Made by a program: the position numbers and the translations under genes. Under the pieces are notes generated by a model. It saw only the letters and a program-made list of their open reading frames with translations. It was not told where the DNA came from and made no database searches. A stretch of 64,000 nt of DNA from WTFY01 sp964614915. Its GTDB lineage: Bacteria; Pseudomonadota; Gammaproteobacteria; UBA4575. Of this stretch, positions 37,744-46,656 are shown one piece after another (positions within the stretch are counted from its first letter, which is position 1; each line of letters starts with the position of its first letter). The stretch is taken from the NCBI GenBank assembly GCA_964614915.1, contig CAZTNC010000015.1, forward strand, positions 93,016 through 157,015, given 5' to 3'.

Positions 37744-39145
37744 CGGCTCTGTTTCCCTCCAGTAAACGCATCATGGCCGTCGCCTTGTCCAGGGTCTCCT
37801 GGTACTCCGCATCCGCGCTGGAATCCTGGACAATCCCGCCACCTGCGAAAAAATACATTTGTTGTCGCCAGTGCAGGATCGTACGGATCGCAATATTCAT
37901 GTCCATGTTTCCGTCAAAGCCCATGTACCCGATTGAGCCGCAGTAAACCCCCCGGCGATGAGGTTCCAGCTCTTCTATGATTTCCATTGAACGGATTTTA
38001 GGTGCGCCTGTAATGGAGCCTCCTGGAAAACAGCCGCGTAACAGATCGAGTGCAGATCGCCGATCCGGCAGTTTCCCCGTGATGGTACTCACCATGTGAT
38101 GAACGTTTGGGAAACTTTCAATATCAAAAAGGGCTGGCACCTGCACCGAACCGAGCGCACAATTTTTACTGATATCGTTGCGCATCAGATCGACGATCAT
38201 CAGGTTCTCAGCCTGATCCTTGAGGCTGTCAGCAAGCTCTTGAGCCATAACACGATCCTTGAGCGGGTCAGGAGAGCGCGGACGCGTACCCTTGATGGGT
38301 CTTGTCTTGACAGTTTTTCCCCTTACGGACAAAAACTGTTCCGGTGAGTTACTCAGTACCTGAAGGTCCGGGTAGTTCATGTAGGCACTGAAGGGAGACG
38401 GATTGATTTTTCTTAAAATGCGGTAGGCTGACCAGGGACTGCCTTCTACCCCTGCAGCAAACCGCTGCGCCAAATTCACCTGATAGCAGTCCCCCTGCAA
38501 GATGTACTCTTTTACCTTGCCAAATGCCTGCCTGTAATACTCCAGTGTCATGTTGGAAGTCACAGGGGTGTTAACCCGGAACTCCGGATACTCCTTGCCA
38601 GCATCATGGCTTGAAAAAAGCTTGATCAGCTCGTTCCAGTCCCGGTTGACCCTTGTGCGGGAACGATCCCCAACCAGTACGGACTTCCTTTTCTCATGAT
38701 CAACAACCACTGCCCAGGAATAAATCCCCATGACCATTTCCGGCACGCTGACATCATTTTTCGCAATCGCAGGGATCTTCTCCATGTAGCGGCACAAGTC
38801 ATAACTGAGAAATCCAATTGCACCTCCTGAAAAAGGCAGGTCCAGCATGTTTTTCCAAGGTTTTGAAAGCAGTTCCCTCAGCACGGCAAAGGGACTATCA
38901 AAGACCGTATAAGACTGGGAATACGTCTGAATCTTTGTCTTTTGGTCTTGTGTGGTGATGCATATCTCGGGCCTTGATACCAATATGTCGTAGCGCCCAT
39001 GTGTGCTTGAAACCGGGCTGCTGTCTATAAAAACAGACCAGGGTTCATCTGCAATCCTGTCAAAAAGCGGTGCACTGTCTCCGAGGTACGGAAGATCAGC
39101 AAATGAAAGTCCGGTCACAGGCAGTACCTCTGGTAACCAAGACAT
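37727..39145 (-). CDS. pabB: Aminodeoxychorismate synthase component I (PabB)
   Basis: Chorismate-utilising enzyme that makes aminodeoxychorismate, the precursor of p-aminobenzoate. PabB-type motifs: PSPFSAYMNYPDLQVLSNSPE near 250, TRPIKGTRPRS near 280, and GGSITGAPKIRSMEIIEELE then CGSIGYMGFDGNMD. I start it at ATG 39145 because the TTG at 39169 adds eight non-conserved residues. In this block p-aminobenzoate would feed beta-RFAP synthase (mptG) as well as folate. No glutaminase subunit pabA is beside it. Confidence 0.92.
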   Translation of the reverse strand: MSWLPEVLPVTGLSFADLPYLGDSAPLFDRIADEPWSVFIDSSPVSSTHGRYDILVSRPEICITTQDQKTKIQTYSQSYTVFDSPFAVLRELLSKPWKNMLDLPFSGGAIGFLSYDLCRYMEKIPAIAKNDVSVPEMVMGIYSWAVVVDHEKRKSVLVGDRSRTRVNRDWNELIKLFSSHDAGKEYPEFRVNTPVTSNMTLEYYRQAFGKVKEYILQGDCYQVNLAQRFAAGVEGSPWSAYRILRKINPSPFSAYMNYPDLQVLSNSPEQFLSVRGKTVKTRPIKGTRPRSPDPLKDRVMAQELADSLKDQAENLMIVDLMRNDISKNCALGSVQVPALFDIESFPNVHHMVSTITGKLPDRRSALDLLRGCFPGGSITGAPKIRSMEIIEELEPHRRGVYCGSIGYMGFDGNMDMNIAIRTILHWRQQMYFFAGGGIVQDSSADAEYQETLDKATAMMRLLEGNRADALGH

Positions 39146-40152
39146 GCAAGCGAGGCTGCCGGCACACAATCCCCGGCGTTCAGCCCATCCTTTGCGCCTT
39201 CATGTTCAAACAGGTCTGTTGCATCCACGTAGCGTCGATTGAGGCGCCTGGATATTTCGCGGACAAGAAATCGCCCTGCTCCGGCTCCAGCAACCGGTGC
39301 ATCCAGACTTAGCCCGATCCTAAGCATCTGTTTGCGACAGGCATCGAGGATGACCTGAATCTGCTGCTCACGCACGTAGACGGCCACGGCCTTCCACATG
39401 TCCTGCTGTTCCGTTGCCGCATCGCAACCAAACATTCTCGCCAGCCGGACTGCACTCGAAACCTGGTCCTTGCCTCGTCCATCCGGTGTTCTGTCTGTGT
39501 CTGCGTAGGAGGGGAGCTCTCCGGTAAGCCTGTATACATCCGCAGAGTTTGCAAAATACTCACTTATGAGGGGAATCAGGCGCTCCCCCACCGGGGCCAC
39601 ACTGCAAAGAGCAAATACCGGTGTTCTTACGACTCCGCAATACACAAGTTCACGTGAATGAAGTCTTTCCGAATCCGTGTAACCCTCATTTACCACGCAG
39701 TGGTCCCGAATGCCGATGACATCCGTCGTTGTGCTGCCAATATCGATGACCAGCGCATCCTTCAGCCGGGTGGCGATGAAGCTTCCACTGGCCAGCCAGT
39801 TTGCAGAGGCCACCTGTGCAGACAGGCTACCAAGTTCGTTTAAATGTATTAGCCCTTCGGACCCTGCAAAATATACGATTTCGTTCTCCTCGAACCTTTG
39901 CCCGATCGTCTCTGCAATCCTGTCAATGCCCTCGTTGCGACTGCCAAAATGATCGACCAGTTCCCCTGTCATCGTGATGGCAAGCATGGAATGTGAGAAA
40001 TCCAGTTGTTCCCGGACCCGATCAATCGAGTTATGCAACTGATCCAGTCCCTTCCACAATTGGCATGGTACCTGAACCACCCGTGATACCTGCACAGCTC
40101 CGGTGGCCTTGACCACCTTGAGATGGGCGCCCCCGACATCCCAACCTGTCAT
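39115..40152 (-). CDS. mfnF: H4MPT-linked hydantoinase/oxoprolinase-like protein, MfnF-like
   Basis: 345 residues with an actin/hydantoinase-A fold: GWDVGGAHLKVV at the N terminus and DALVIDIGSTTTDVIGI near 133. This family is restricted to organisms with the H4MPT/methanofuran pathway, and its archaeal member MfnF joins the furan diphosphate to tyramine or glutamyl-tyramine. ATG 40152 sits four bases after the upstream ligase stop. Its 3' end overlaps pabB by about 31 bases. Role by homology only. Confidence 0.8.
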   Translation of the reverse strand: MTGWDVGGAHLKVVKATGAVQVSRVVQVPCQLWKGLDQLHNSIDRVREQLDFSHSMLAITMTGELVDHFGSRNEGIDRIAETIGQRFEENEIVYFAGSEGLIHLNELGSLSAQVASANWLASGSFIATRLKDALVIDIGSTTTDVIGIRDHCVVNEGYTDSERLHSRELVYCGVVRTPVFALCSVAPVGERLIPLISEYFANSADVYRLTGELPSYADTDRTPDGRGKDQVSSAVRLARMFGCDAATEQQDMWKAVAVYVREQQIQVILDACRKQMLRIGLSLDAPVAGAGAGRFLVREISRRLNRRYVDATDLFEHEGAKDGLNAGDCVPAASLACLGYQRYCL

Positions 40153-40156
40153 GCTC

Positions 40157-41152
40157 TCAGGCAACCTGTCTGTCCTCCAGGTTCACTTCGACAGGAACCC
40201 TGCGGGGAAGCACAACTGCAGGCAATGACCGGTCCGCAAAGCACTGCAAAATCCACTGCGCAGGGTTTGCGCCCAGAGCAGACCGAAGACCCACATAGGA
40301 CGTGGTCAACCTTGGGTTGATCTCCGCCAGCAAAATCTCATTATCCGCAACGACTGCATCCACACCCACGTAGCCACGCAACCCCGGAAGTGCCTGGGCT
40401 ATCCGGCTCGCAAAACCTGCAAATTTCTGGTTCTCGAATGCACCTACCGTGCATCCTGCCCATTGCAGAGACCCGCCCTCTTCCTGAACCTGCTGCCGAT
40501 TGCAACTCAGCACGTGACACGTACCTTCCCAACACAACAAACTCAGGCTGGCATGGACCCCTTGTACGTAGGGCTGGAATATAAAGTGCTCACGGTCGCT
40601 GCCGGCAGCTGCGGTTTGCAACTCGGACCTGTTGTCCAACAAGGAGATATTTGCACAGCCCACCCCGTCCTCCGGCTTCATTACAAATCGATCACCCCGC
40701 AAGGACCCTATGTCAGGAGCCCTGCAGGTTGGAATTTGAGGAATTTCATGAGCAAGCAAATACCGATACGTTGCAAACTTGTGGCTGGCCAGCTTGATGG
40801 TTCGTGGCTCGGCATTCAATAATTCAAAAGATTGTCTCGAGTACCTTTTGCACAGTGAGAACAAAATCTCACCGTTTTCCGGCGCAATAAACAGCATTGA
40901 ATGTACAGTACCGGCCAACGCTTCAAGCTTGGTGTCATATGACTCCTCTGGCCCGACAACTAACGTGTTGACTCCTGATATGTTATCGCTGAGGCGGTGG
41001 TCTCTGAGTACAAAGACATCGCAGCCAGGCAGTGCCTGGAAGTCGTTGACAGCTGCTGACAGCATCATATCGCCTTCTCTTGCAAGTGAGGAAGGCAGCG
41101 GCTGGCCGATCAAGCCTCCGCCAGTGATATACTCAAAAATCAGGACATTCAT
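40157..41152 (-). CDS. ATP-grasp ligase, MfnD-like (tyramine-glutamate ligase family)
   Basis: 331 residues. Family start MNVLIFEYITGGGL, then KLASHKFATYRYL, the ATP-grasp lysine RFVMKPEDGVGCAN and the metal-binding ILLAEINPRLTTSYVGL. Similar to the archaeal ligase that adds glutamate to tyramine in methanofuran synthesis, and located with mfnF-, mfnE-like and pabB genes. ATG 41152 was chosen over longer readings that would run through the divergent HisA-like gene; only nine bases separate the two divergent start codons. Confidence 0.8.
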   Translation of the reverse strand: MNVLIFEYITGGGLIGQPLPSSLAREGDMMLSAAVNDFQALPGCDVFVLRDHRLSDNISGVNTLVVGPEESYDTKLEALAGTVHSMLFIAPENGEILFSLCKRYSRQSFELLNAEPRTIKLASHKFATYRYLLAHEIPQIPTCRAPDIGSLRGDRFVMKPEDGVGCANISLLDNRSELQTAAAGSDREHFIFQPYVQGVHASLSLLCWEGTCHVLSCNRQQVQEEGGSLQWAGCTVGAFENQKFAGFASRIAQALPGLRGYVGVDAVVADNEILLAEINPRLTTSYVGLRSALGANPAQWILQCFADRSLPAVVLPRRVPVEVNLEDRQVA

Positions 41153-41161
41153 CGATATGTG

Positions 41162-41866
41162 ATGCAGATCATCCCGGTACTGGACCTCTCCAAGGGGCAG
41201 GTCGTCCATGCAAAAAAAGGAAGCCGAAAGCATTATAGGCCAATACAATCCTCCCTATGCTCCTCTTCGCATCCAGTTGAAATCGTCCGCGGCTACCTCA
41301 GACTTTACCCCTTCCGCACACTTTATGTGGCAGACCTGGATGCCATAGAGCAGCAAGGGGATAACAGGGACATCATTCAAGATCTCTGCCTCGGGTATCC
41401 AGAACTTGAAATCTGGCTGGACAGCGGGCTCTCGCTGGTTGATCACTACCTCAAAAGACAGAACACCCTTTCATTGCGCATCATTTTATCTACCGAATCC
41501 ATCCCGGCACCCACAGCCGCGTCCTTGATGAGAGACTACTGCGAGCATCCCTTCATACTTTCCGTGGACTACAGATCCGGTGGTTTCCTGGGCTCACCAG
41601 AGGGCATGCAGGCGCAAAGCCTGTGGCCCTCTGATGTCATTATTCTCAATCTTGATCAGGTTGGCACCAACAACGGCGTATCCCTGCCCGGCGGGTTGGG
41701 TTCTCGGGAGTTGTTTGATCAGTACAACATTTATTACGGCGGCGGGATCAACTCCCTGACCGACCTGATACAACTGAAAAAGCGGGGTGCCGCGGGTGCC
41801 CTGCTTGCAACGGCACTGCATGGAAAAACAGTCAACCGGGAAGATCTGCAGTGTCTCGGGCAGTGA
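41162..41866 (+). CDS. HisA/HisF-like TIM-barrel protein, H4MPT-linked
   Basis: About 234 residues. Starts IIPVLDLSKGQVVHAKKG as HisA does, with YVADLDAIEQQGDN near 58 and the C-terminal phosphate loop YYGGGINSLTDLIQLKKRGAAGALLATALH. Not a normal histidine enzyme: it lies among cofactor genes with no his neighbours. A HisA-related family is shared by methanogens and H4MPT methylotrophs with unknown function. A GTG at 41159 is an alternative start. A strong terminator follows about 75 bases downstream. Confidence 0.82.
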   Translation: MQIIPVLDLSKGQVVHAKKGSRKHYRPIQSSLCSSSHPVEIVRGYLRLYPFRTLYVADLDAIEQQGDNRDIIQDLCLGYPELEIWLDSGLSLVDHYLKRQNTLSLRIILSTESIPAPTAASLMRDYCEHPFILSVDYRSGGFLGSPEGMQAQSLWPSDVIILNLDQVGTNNGVSLPGGLGSRELFDQYNIYYGGGINSLTDLIQLKKRGAAGALLATALHGKTVNREDLQCLGQ

Positions 41867-41940
41867 TTTTCATTTCGGCAGGATGGGCTGTGAATCCCTG
41901 CGCCGGAAAACCCCTGCAACACGCAAGGTGGGGCAAAAAA

Positions 41941-41964
41941 AATGCCCCGCGGGTGCGGGGCATT
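41941..41964. terminator. Bidirectional intrinsic terminator
   Basis: Perfect 10-bp stem AATGCCCCGC / GCGGGGCATT with loop GGGT, preceded by eight A and followed by T3-5. It lies between the converging HisA-like gene and fae and can serve both. Confidence 0.9.
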
Positions 41965-41988
41965 TTTACAGCTTGGCTGAGGAGCTAA

Positions 41989-42516
41989 TCAGAATCCCTT
42001 GAACGGGTGTTCTGCGCTATCTTTCTGGGCTACTACCTCAGACGCTTTTGGCTCATCCTTGATCGCACGTTCCAAGGCCTCTTTCGTAGCCTTGTAGTTG
42101 TTTTCATAAATTGCTTCATCACTCTTGGCTTCCCAGTGGATGAAGACGCCAACACAGATAAAGAGATCATCCGCCTCATCTGCAGGTACAGTGCCGTCTG
42201 CAACACTGTCCGCAACGGCTTTCGCCACTGCTGCTTGGGCAGGCCCAAACATCTGAACCGCCTGGCCTGCACCCTTGATGGTCACTTTGTTGAACATCAT
42301 GGTGTTGGGCTTACAAGGTAAATTTGGGGCAACCACGGCCAACAAGGTAGTAAAACCGTCCTTATTATTTACCAGGCCATTACAAAAGGCAGATTCCACA
42401 GCCGACCCGCGTGGCCCCACCAGCAAGTCAATATGTGCAATCTCTGCCATTGTGCCGGAAGGATCGTTATCATTAACAAGTGATTCCCCGACCATTACTT
42501 TGTTAATTAATGCCAT
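41989..42516 (-). CDS. fae: Formaldehyde-activating enzyme
   Basis: Condenses formaldehyde with tetrahydromethanopterin to methylene-H4MPT, the entry step of the pathway. 175 residues. NKVMVGESLVND at the N terminus, AHIDLLVGPRGSAVESAF near residue 26, and FICVGVFIHWEA near 120. ATG 42516 has a good ribosome site (CAGGAG, about nine bases); an upstream reading adds 16 unrelated residues. Own promoter and a palindrome lie upstream, a strong terminator downstream, so it can be expressed apart from the cluster. Confidence 0.97.
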   Translation of the reverse strand: MALINKVMVGESLVNDNDPSGTMAEIAHIDLLVGPRGSAVESAFCNGLVNNKDGFTTLLAVVAPNLPCKPNTMMFNKVTIKGAGQAVQMFGPAQAAVAKAVADSVADGTVPADEADDLFICVGVFIHWEAKSDEAIYENNYKATKEALERAIKDEPKASEVVAQKDSAEHPFKGF

Positions 42517-42598
42517 TATATTTTTCTCCTGTTCTATTTTTAGTTGTCGACAAGCTACAGACAATCTGTTCGCCCGTATCCTTTTGGAATATGGAATT

Positions 42599-42608
42599 GT
42601 GCTAGCAC
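42599..42608. promoter_or_regulatory. 10-bp palindrome at the predicted fae start point
   Basis: GTGCTAGCAC, a perfect palindrome about four bases downstream of the extended -10 of fae. Its place at the expected transcription start is what a repressor operator would show; no regulator is identified. Confidence 0.4.
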
Positions 42609-42611
42609 GCC

Positions 42612-42620
42612 ACTATACCA
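42612..42620 (-). promoter_or_regulatory. Extended -10 promoter element of fae
   Basis: On the minus strand TGGTATAGT, an extended -10 with TATAGT. No good -35 is found, which extended -10 promoters do not need. It would give a leader of roughly 90 bases before the fae ATG. Confidence 0.45.
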
Positions 42621-42624
42621 CGCT

Positions 42625-43473
42625 TCACAGCATTTCCAGACCCTCTGCAAAAATGCTCGCTACCGTAAGGTCCGCGGTTGTTCCCGGATTAATTCGGTCG
42701 CGCTTGAGACAGCTGTCGATTTCCAACAACCTAGACTTGTACCTGACCGGCGAATCCAAACGGCAGAATTCCTTTTCAAACGGAGTGATCATATCACTTA
42801 TTTCCTGCGCTTTTAACATGCCGTATTTTCGCCCGACGAGACTATCAGGAAAGCGGGCCAGAAAAGCCAGATACAGTCCTGACGCAGCCCAGCACTCATC
42901 ATCCCAGCGCATCAGCAGGGATCGATACCGCGACCGGCCAAAATGAAAAATATCGCGAAAGTTGCTTGCGTACTGCAAGGCAACCCGGTCCTTGGAAGAA
43001 GAAATTTTCATTGTATTTAAAAGAGTTACCGTAGGCTCTTCATATATGTCCTGATCATCAGAATGCCCCAGCCCTCCTGGCTGTGCAATCCGTATGGCCC
43101 GGTACACATTTTTTGCATCCAGTACCGTTGACTGGTGCAGGGTTTCCTCCAGCGCAATCTCGAGTTTCCGGCCGGTCCGGCCCAGCCAGGCATGGATCAA
43201 TGGTGCGATGAGCAAAATGATTCCGAGATTAGTGTTCGTATCTACAACCTGGCGGGTGGCCTGTACGGCCTGCAGGACCCGTTCACCCAAGGACAGTCCC
43301 GGGCAGGACAGAGGTGCTGCACTCGCCTTGGCACTCTCCAAAAACTCCTGAACTCCCGGTGCGGAGGCATTTGAATGGACACTGGTATTGCCAGGCTTCA
43401 AAGCCTGTACATCCAGCCAACACACATGCCTGTACAAATCGACCAGATTCGAATGGGAACTGAATTCCTGCAT
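42625..43473 (-). CDS. CitG/MdcB-like triphosphoribosyl-dephospho-CoA synthase family protein
   Basis: About 282 residues. VDLYRHVCWLDVQALKPGNTSVHS at the N terminus, NTNLGIILLIAPLIHAW near 90 and QPGGLGHSDDQDIYEEP near 139 match the CitG fold, which joins ribosyl triphosphate to dephospho-CoA. There are no citrate or malonate lyase genes here; members next to H4MPT genes probably act in cofactor assembly, but this is unproven. ATG 43473 preferred; a TTG at 43497 is in frame. Confidence 0.8.
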   Translation of the reverse strand: MQEFSSHSNLVDLYRHVCWLDVQALKPGNTSVHSNASAPGVQEFLESAKASAAPLSCPGLSLGERVLQAVQATRQVVDTNTNLGIILLIAPLIHAWLGRTGRKLEIALEETLHQSTVLDAKNVYRAIRIAQPGGLGHSDDQDIYEEPTVTLLNTMKISSSKDRVALQYASNFRDIFHFGRSRYRSLLMRWDDECWAASGLYLAFLARFPDSLVGRKYGMLKAQEISDMITPFEKEFCRLDSPVRYKSRLLEIDSCLKRDRINPGTTADLTVASIFAEGLEML

Positions 43474-43572
43474 TGCAATCAAGTCACCGTGGGGCAAATG
43501 AGGGAGGTAATTTGAAGCGGGCTGGTCTTTCGTACTGAAAATACTGGCAAGACGGTGGTCACCGCTTAAATT

Positions 43573-44487
43573 TTATATTGCCTGCTCGACCCCGGAGTGA
43601 TTCTGCAAACGATCCAGAAAATGTGCCACCAGTCTCTCTGCAACAGTAACTCCACTGACACTCTGAAGACCTCGCCAGGCCGGAATGCTGTTCACCTCCG
43701 TGGTCCACAACTTGCCATCATGATCACGTATGATGTCCACTCCTCCATAGTACATGCGTACAGCACGTACAGCAGCACGCGCAATCGCCGCAAACTCTTC
43801 ATCCAGCACGGCTGGATAGCATTTTCCACCCGCAGCCACATTGGTGATCCAGCTACTGGACTGCCTTCTCATCGCAGCCACGACTTGACCACCAATAACG
43901 AACAGCCGCCAGTCATGAGCCTCTTTTGTGCCCGTATCGATGTATTTCTGCAGGTAGTAGATCTTGTTATACACCTCGAAGTTTGTCAGGTCACTGTGTC
44001 TGGTAATCAACTGCAAATTTTTGCCCTGTGAGCCAAACAGTGGCTTGATCACAACCTTGCAGCCAAGTTCGAGCTGCTTTCGTATGAAGGAGTAGGCCTG
44101 ATGCACATGGTTTCCGACCCAGGTCGGCGGTGTCGCAAGACCCGACTGCTCAAGAAGGAAGCTGGTCATGCCCTTGTCTACACTGCGCTCAATGGCACGG
44201 GCACCATTGTAAACAAAGACATTCAGTTCACGTAATGCATGCAGGATATCGAGATAAAAGACAACCTCTTCCAGGGTCCCTCCCGGTACACCACGCACAA
44301 ATACGCCTGTCGGCAGGGTTCCTTCGAAACCGGGGATAAACAGGCTGTCGCCCTCCGATCCCGTCCTCAAATAGCAGTCTGTCAGGGAAACATTCGTACA
44401 GTGATAGCCCCTTGCATTGAAAGCCTTGTGCAATTCTCTGCCGTGCCAGCCCGGGTCATCGGTGATGATTGCAATGCGCTGAGACAT
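43573..44487 (-). CDS. RimK-like ATP-grasp ligase, H4MPT-linked
   Basis: 304 residues. N-terminal RIAIITDDPGWHGRELHKAF, ATP-grasp core CKVVIKPLFGSQGKNLQLI near 143, and the metal-binding DIIRDHDGKLWTTEVNSIPAWRGLQ near 254. RimK-family ligases add glutamate; the archaeal member MptN adds glutamate to tetrahydromethanopterin, so this may form the side chain of the bacterial cofactor. Two bases after the mch stop. Confidence 0.8.
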   Translation of the reverse strand: MSQRIAIITDDPGWHGRELHKAFNARGYHCTNVSLTDCYLRTGSEGDSLFIPGFEGTLPTGVFVRGVPGGTLEEVVFYLDILHALRELNVFVYNGARAIERSVDKGMTSFLLEQSGLATPPTWVGNHVHQAYSFIRKQLELGCKVVIKPLFGSQGKNLQLITRHSDLTNFEVYNKIYYLQKYIDTGTKEAHDWRLFVIGGQVVAAMRRQSSSWITNVAAGGKCYPAVLDEEFAAIARAAVRAVRMYYGGVDIIRDHDGKLWTTEVNSIPAWRGLQSVSGVTVAERLVAHFLDRLQNHSGVEQAI

Positions 44488-44489
44488 GA

Positions 44490-45443
44490 TCAGGAAAAAG
44501 ATGCGGCCAGCAGCTCGGGAGCCAGATTCCCTCCCCTGAATGTTTTACCACTCTCTACTGCAGTGATGACAACAGAGGCAGGGCTGAACAGCATGGGGTC
44601 AATCTTGAAAAAATCGTTGCTACAGTCCTCAAGGACCTGGGCAAACGGTTTTCCATATTCCGAAGATGCGCTGGAGGGAAGATCCCGGGACAGCTTTTCA
44701 GCGCTTGCATCATCACCTTGCACAAAAAGATGAACCCTTCCAGCAAATAGAATGGCCGTATTGGTGCGCTCCATGGCGGTCACAAAACTAGGGCTTGGCG
44801 GAGAAAGCGGGGCACTCGCCGAACCATCCAGGATGTTATCCAAGGGAAACTTCAACGTGTGAACCTTGTGCATTGCCACTTCCAGTACCCTGGAGACAAT
44901 CTGTACCATGCCGGCGATCGAACGTGTTGGAGTCAGTATGAATGTCAGGGCATTCGCGGGCAGGTTGCATACCTCTGCCACACGGTCAATCAAGGCAACA
45001 GGAGGAATTTGATCCACTTCAAGTACAAACGTCGCGTGATCACAGCTGTCGCGATAACCCAGCTCTTCAAACAGTACTTCTCTCAATGCGATGGCCCGGC
45101 CCGGTCCCGACCCCAGAGCATGGAATTTTTCGTGTGACAGACTCCAGCCCGCATACTGGCTTGCAAGGCATGCGAGCACCGGGTTGGAAGTATGGACATG
45201 CAAGGACAGCGGCCAGTCACTTATCGCAGCCGCATGATAAAGTGTCACCCTTCCCAGACCTCCCATGCAGATCTCGCCAATCAGCCGGCCGGCCTCGAGG
45301 CCGCCCCTGCAATCGATGCCGGCATCGATGTATCTTGCACCGTTGGTGAACTCGCCTAGCCGTACTCTCAGTGCTGCATGCTTGTCGATGAGTTCCTGAA
45401 CCAGTGGCTTTGCCAGTTGATTAACACTTACATTCTGCATCAT
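44490..45443 (-). CDS. mch: Methenyltetrahydromethanopterin cyclohydrolase
   Basis: Hydrolyses methenyl-H4MPT to 5-formyl-H4MPT. 317 residues, with CRGGLEAGRLIGEICMGGLGRV near residue 45, SDWPLSLHVHTSNPVLACLASQYAGWSL near 75 and HALGSGPGRAIA near 107. Start has AAGGGA upstream and tandem ATG codons. Sits between two ATP-grasp genes in the minus-strand C1 block. Confidence 0.96.
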   Translation of the reverse strand: MMQNVSVNQLAKPLVQELIDKHAALRVRLGEFTNGARYIDAGIDCRGGLEAGRLIGEICMGGLGRVTLYHAAAISDWPLSLHVHTSNPVLACLASQYAGWSLSHEKFHALGSGPGRAIALREVLFEELGYRDSCDHATFVLEVDQIPPVALIDRVAEVCNLPANALTFILTPTRSIAGMVQIVSRVLEVAMHKVHTLKFPLDNILDGSASAPLSPPSPSFVTAMERTNTAILFAGRVHLFVQGDDASAEKLSRDLPSSASSEYGKPFAQVLEDCSNDFFKIDPMLFSPASVVITAVESGKTFRGGNLAPELLAASFS

Positions 45444-45462
45444 TCATTCCCTTGTCCAAAAA

Positions 45463-46656
45463 TTATGCACTCACTCTATGAGCACCCTGCACAATCCCAT
45501 GCAAAATCTTTTGCATGCGAGCCCTGATCATCGCGTGTACCTGCCCCGTGTTCTTGCCACCTGCAAATACGCTGCATATGGGTTCGTGTTCCTGAATAAC
45601 TTCACCAGGATGCGGCCTGTCCGCTGTCCACAAGGGCCAGTCAAAGCAAGCCGGCACCCGTACAGGTTCCGGGGCATAGACATGCGCATGCGCACGAAGC
45701 GGACGTTCACCGGGCATTCGGGCGAGTTTAGCATGTATGCAGGCATCCATATGTGCCCGGATCAGGTGACCTTGCCGGGTCTCGTACAGTTCATAGGTAG
45801 CCGGGATTCGCGGGTTGATCTCAAGCACATACACGCACTCATCCGAGAGGATGAAATCAATGCTGTTCAGGCCTACCAGATGGAATTCCCGGGTCAGTAG
45901 CAAAGCATAGTGAAGTACCGTGCCCTGCTGTTCTTGAGTGAGCTTGGCTCGATTGACAGCACCTTCGTACACGTAAGGCCTGTCTGGCCCACACGCCCTG
46001 TGCCACAGGGTATTAAATCCCAGCACCTCAATATTTGCGCCATCGGCCAGAAATGTCAGGGAGAAATTCAGACCCTCAGTTTTTCGTTGCAGGTAAACCG
46101 ACGGATCATTGCCAGAGTTCCCCGTACAGGGCGCAATGCCCCTGCCCCCTGAACTCTTTGAATTTTTTCGAAGCCACAAATGACAATCCTTCCGAACCTG
46201 CGAAAAACACACTTCCGGATAGCGAATCGAATTCTCGTCCAGCGCCGGGAAAAATACTTGTGGATCCTTGCACCTGCGAAGCACCGCGCTGGTATTGCCG
46301 ATGACTTTGCATGCACCGAGGTCTTCCAGCAAACCTGGGGCAGACTCCAGGGCCGCATCATAGAGCAGACCTCTCGGGCAATATTCCTCCCGCAACTGCC
46401 GTATGGCCCCAGCGGCTTCCTTCTCATTGAGCCCTAGTGCAGTGCGTGAGACTTTCCGGCTGACAACCGATGCCGCACAGGTGTCCATATCTGCAAAGCC
46501 ATCGACGACTGCGACCGGGTGTCCGCTCGCGTTCAGAGCTTCCGCGATTGCCCGACCCGATGTGGCTACCACCAGATAAATACGCCTATCCCCGCTTGAT
46601 CTCCCTGGCAATCTCGAATGCGTGCTCAAAGTGCAGGTATACCGGTTTATCTGCAT
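45463..46656 (-). CDS. ATP-grasp family protein, H4MPT-linked (COG2232-like)
   Basis: 397 residues. The conserved part starts at RRIYLVVATSGRAIAEAL near residue 24, with CHLWLRKNSKSSGGRGIAP and the metal site VYVLEINPRIPATYEL near 270. It belongs to the ATP-grasp family found in nearly all H4MPT methylotroph clusters; substrate unknown. No start codon lies right at the conserved border. I keep ATG 46656, which has AGGA eight bases upstream and overlaps mtdB by 71 bases; TTG 46611 is an alternative. Confidence 0.82.
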   Translation of the reverse strand: MQINRYTCTLSTHSRLPGRSSGDRRIYLVVATSGRAIAEALNASGHPVAVVDGFADMDTCAASVVSRKVSRTALGLNEKEAAGAIRQLREEYCPRGLLYDAALESAPGLLEDLGACKVIGNTSAVLRRCKDPQVFFPALDENSIRYPEVCFSQVRKDCHLWLRKNSKSSGGRGIAPCTGNSGNDPSVYLQRKTEGLNFSLTFLADGANIEVLGFNTLWHRACGPDRPYVYEGAVNRAKLTQEQQGTVLHYALLLTREFHLVGLNSIDFILSDECVYVLEINPRIPATYELYETRQGHLIRAHMDACIHAKLARMPGERPLRAHAHVYAPEPVRVPACFDWPLWTADRPHPGEVIQEHEPICSVFAGGKNTGQVHAMIRARMQKILHGIVQGAHRVSA

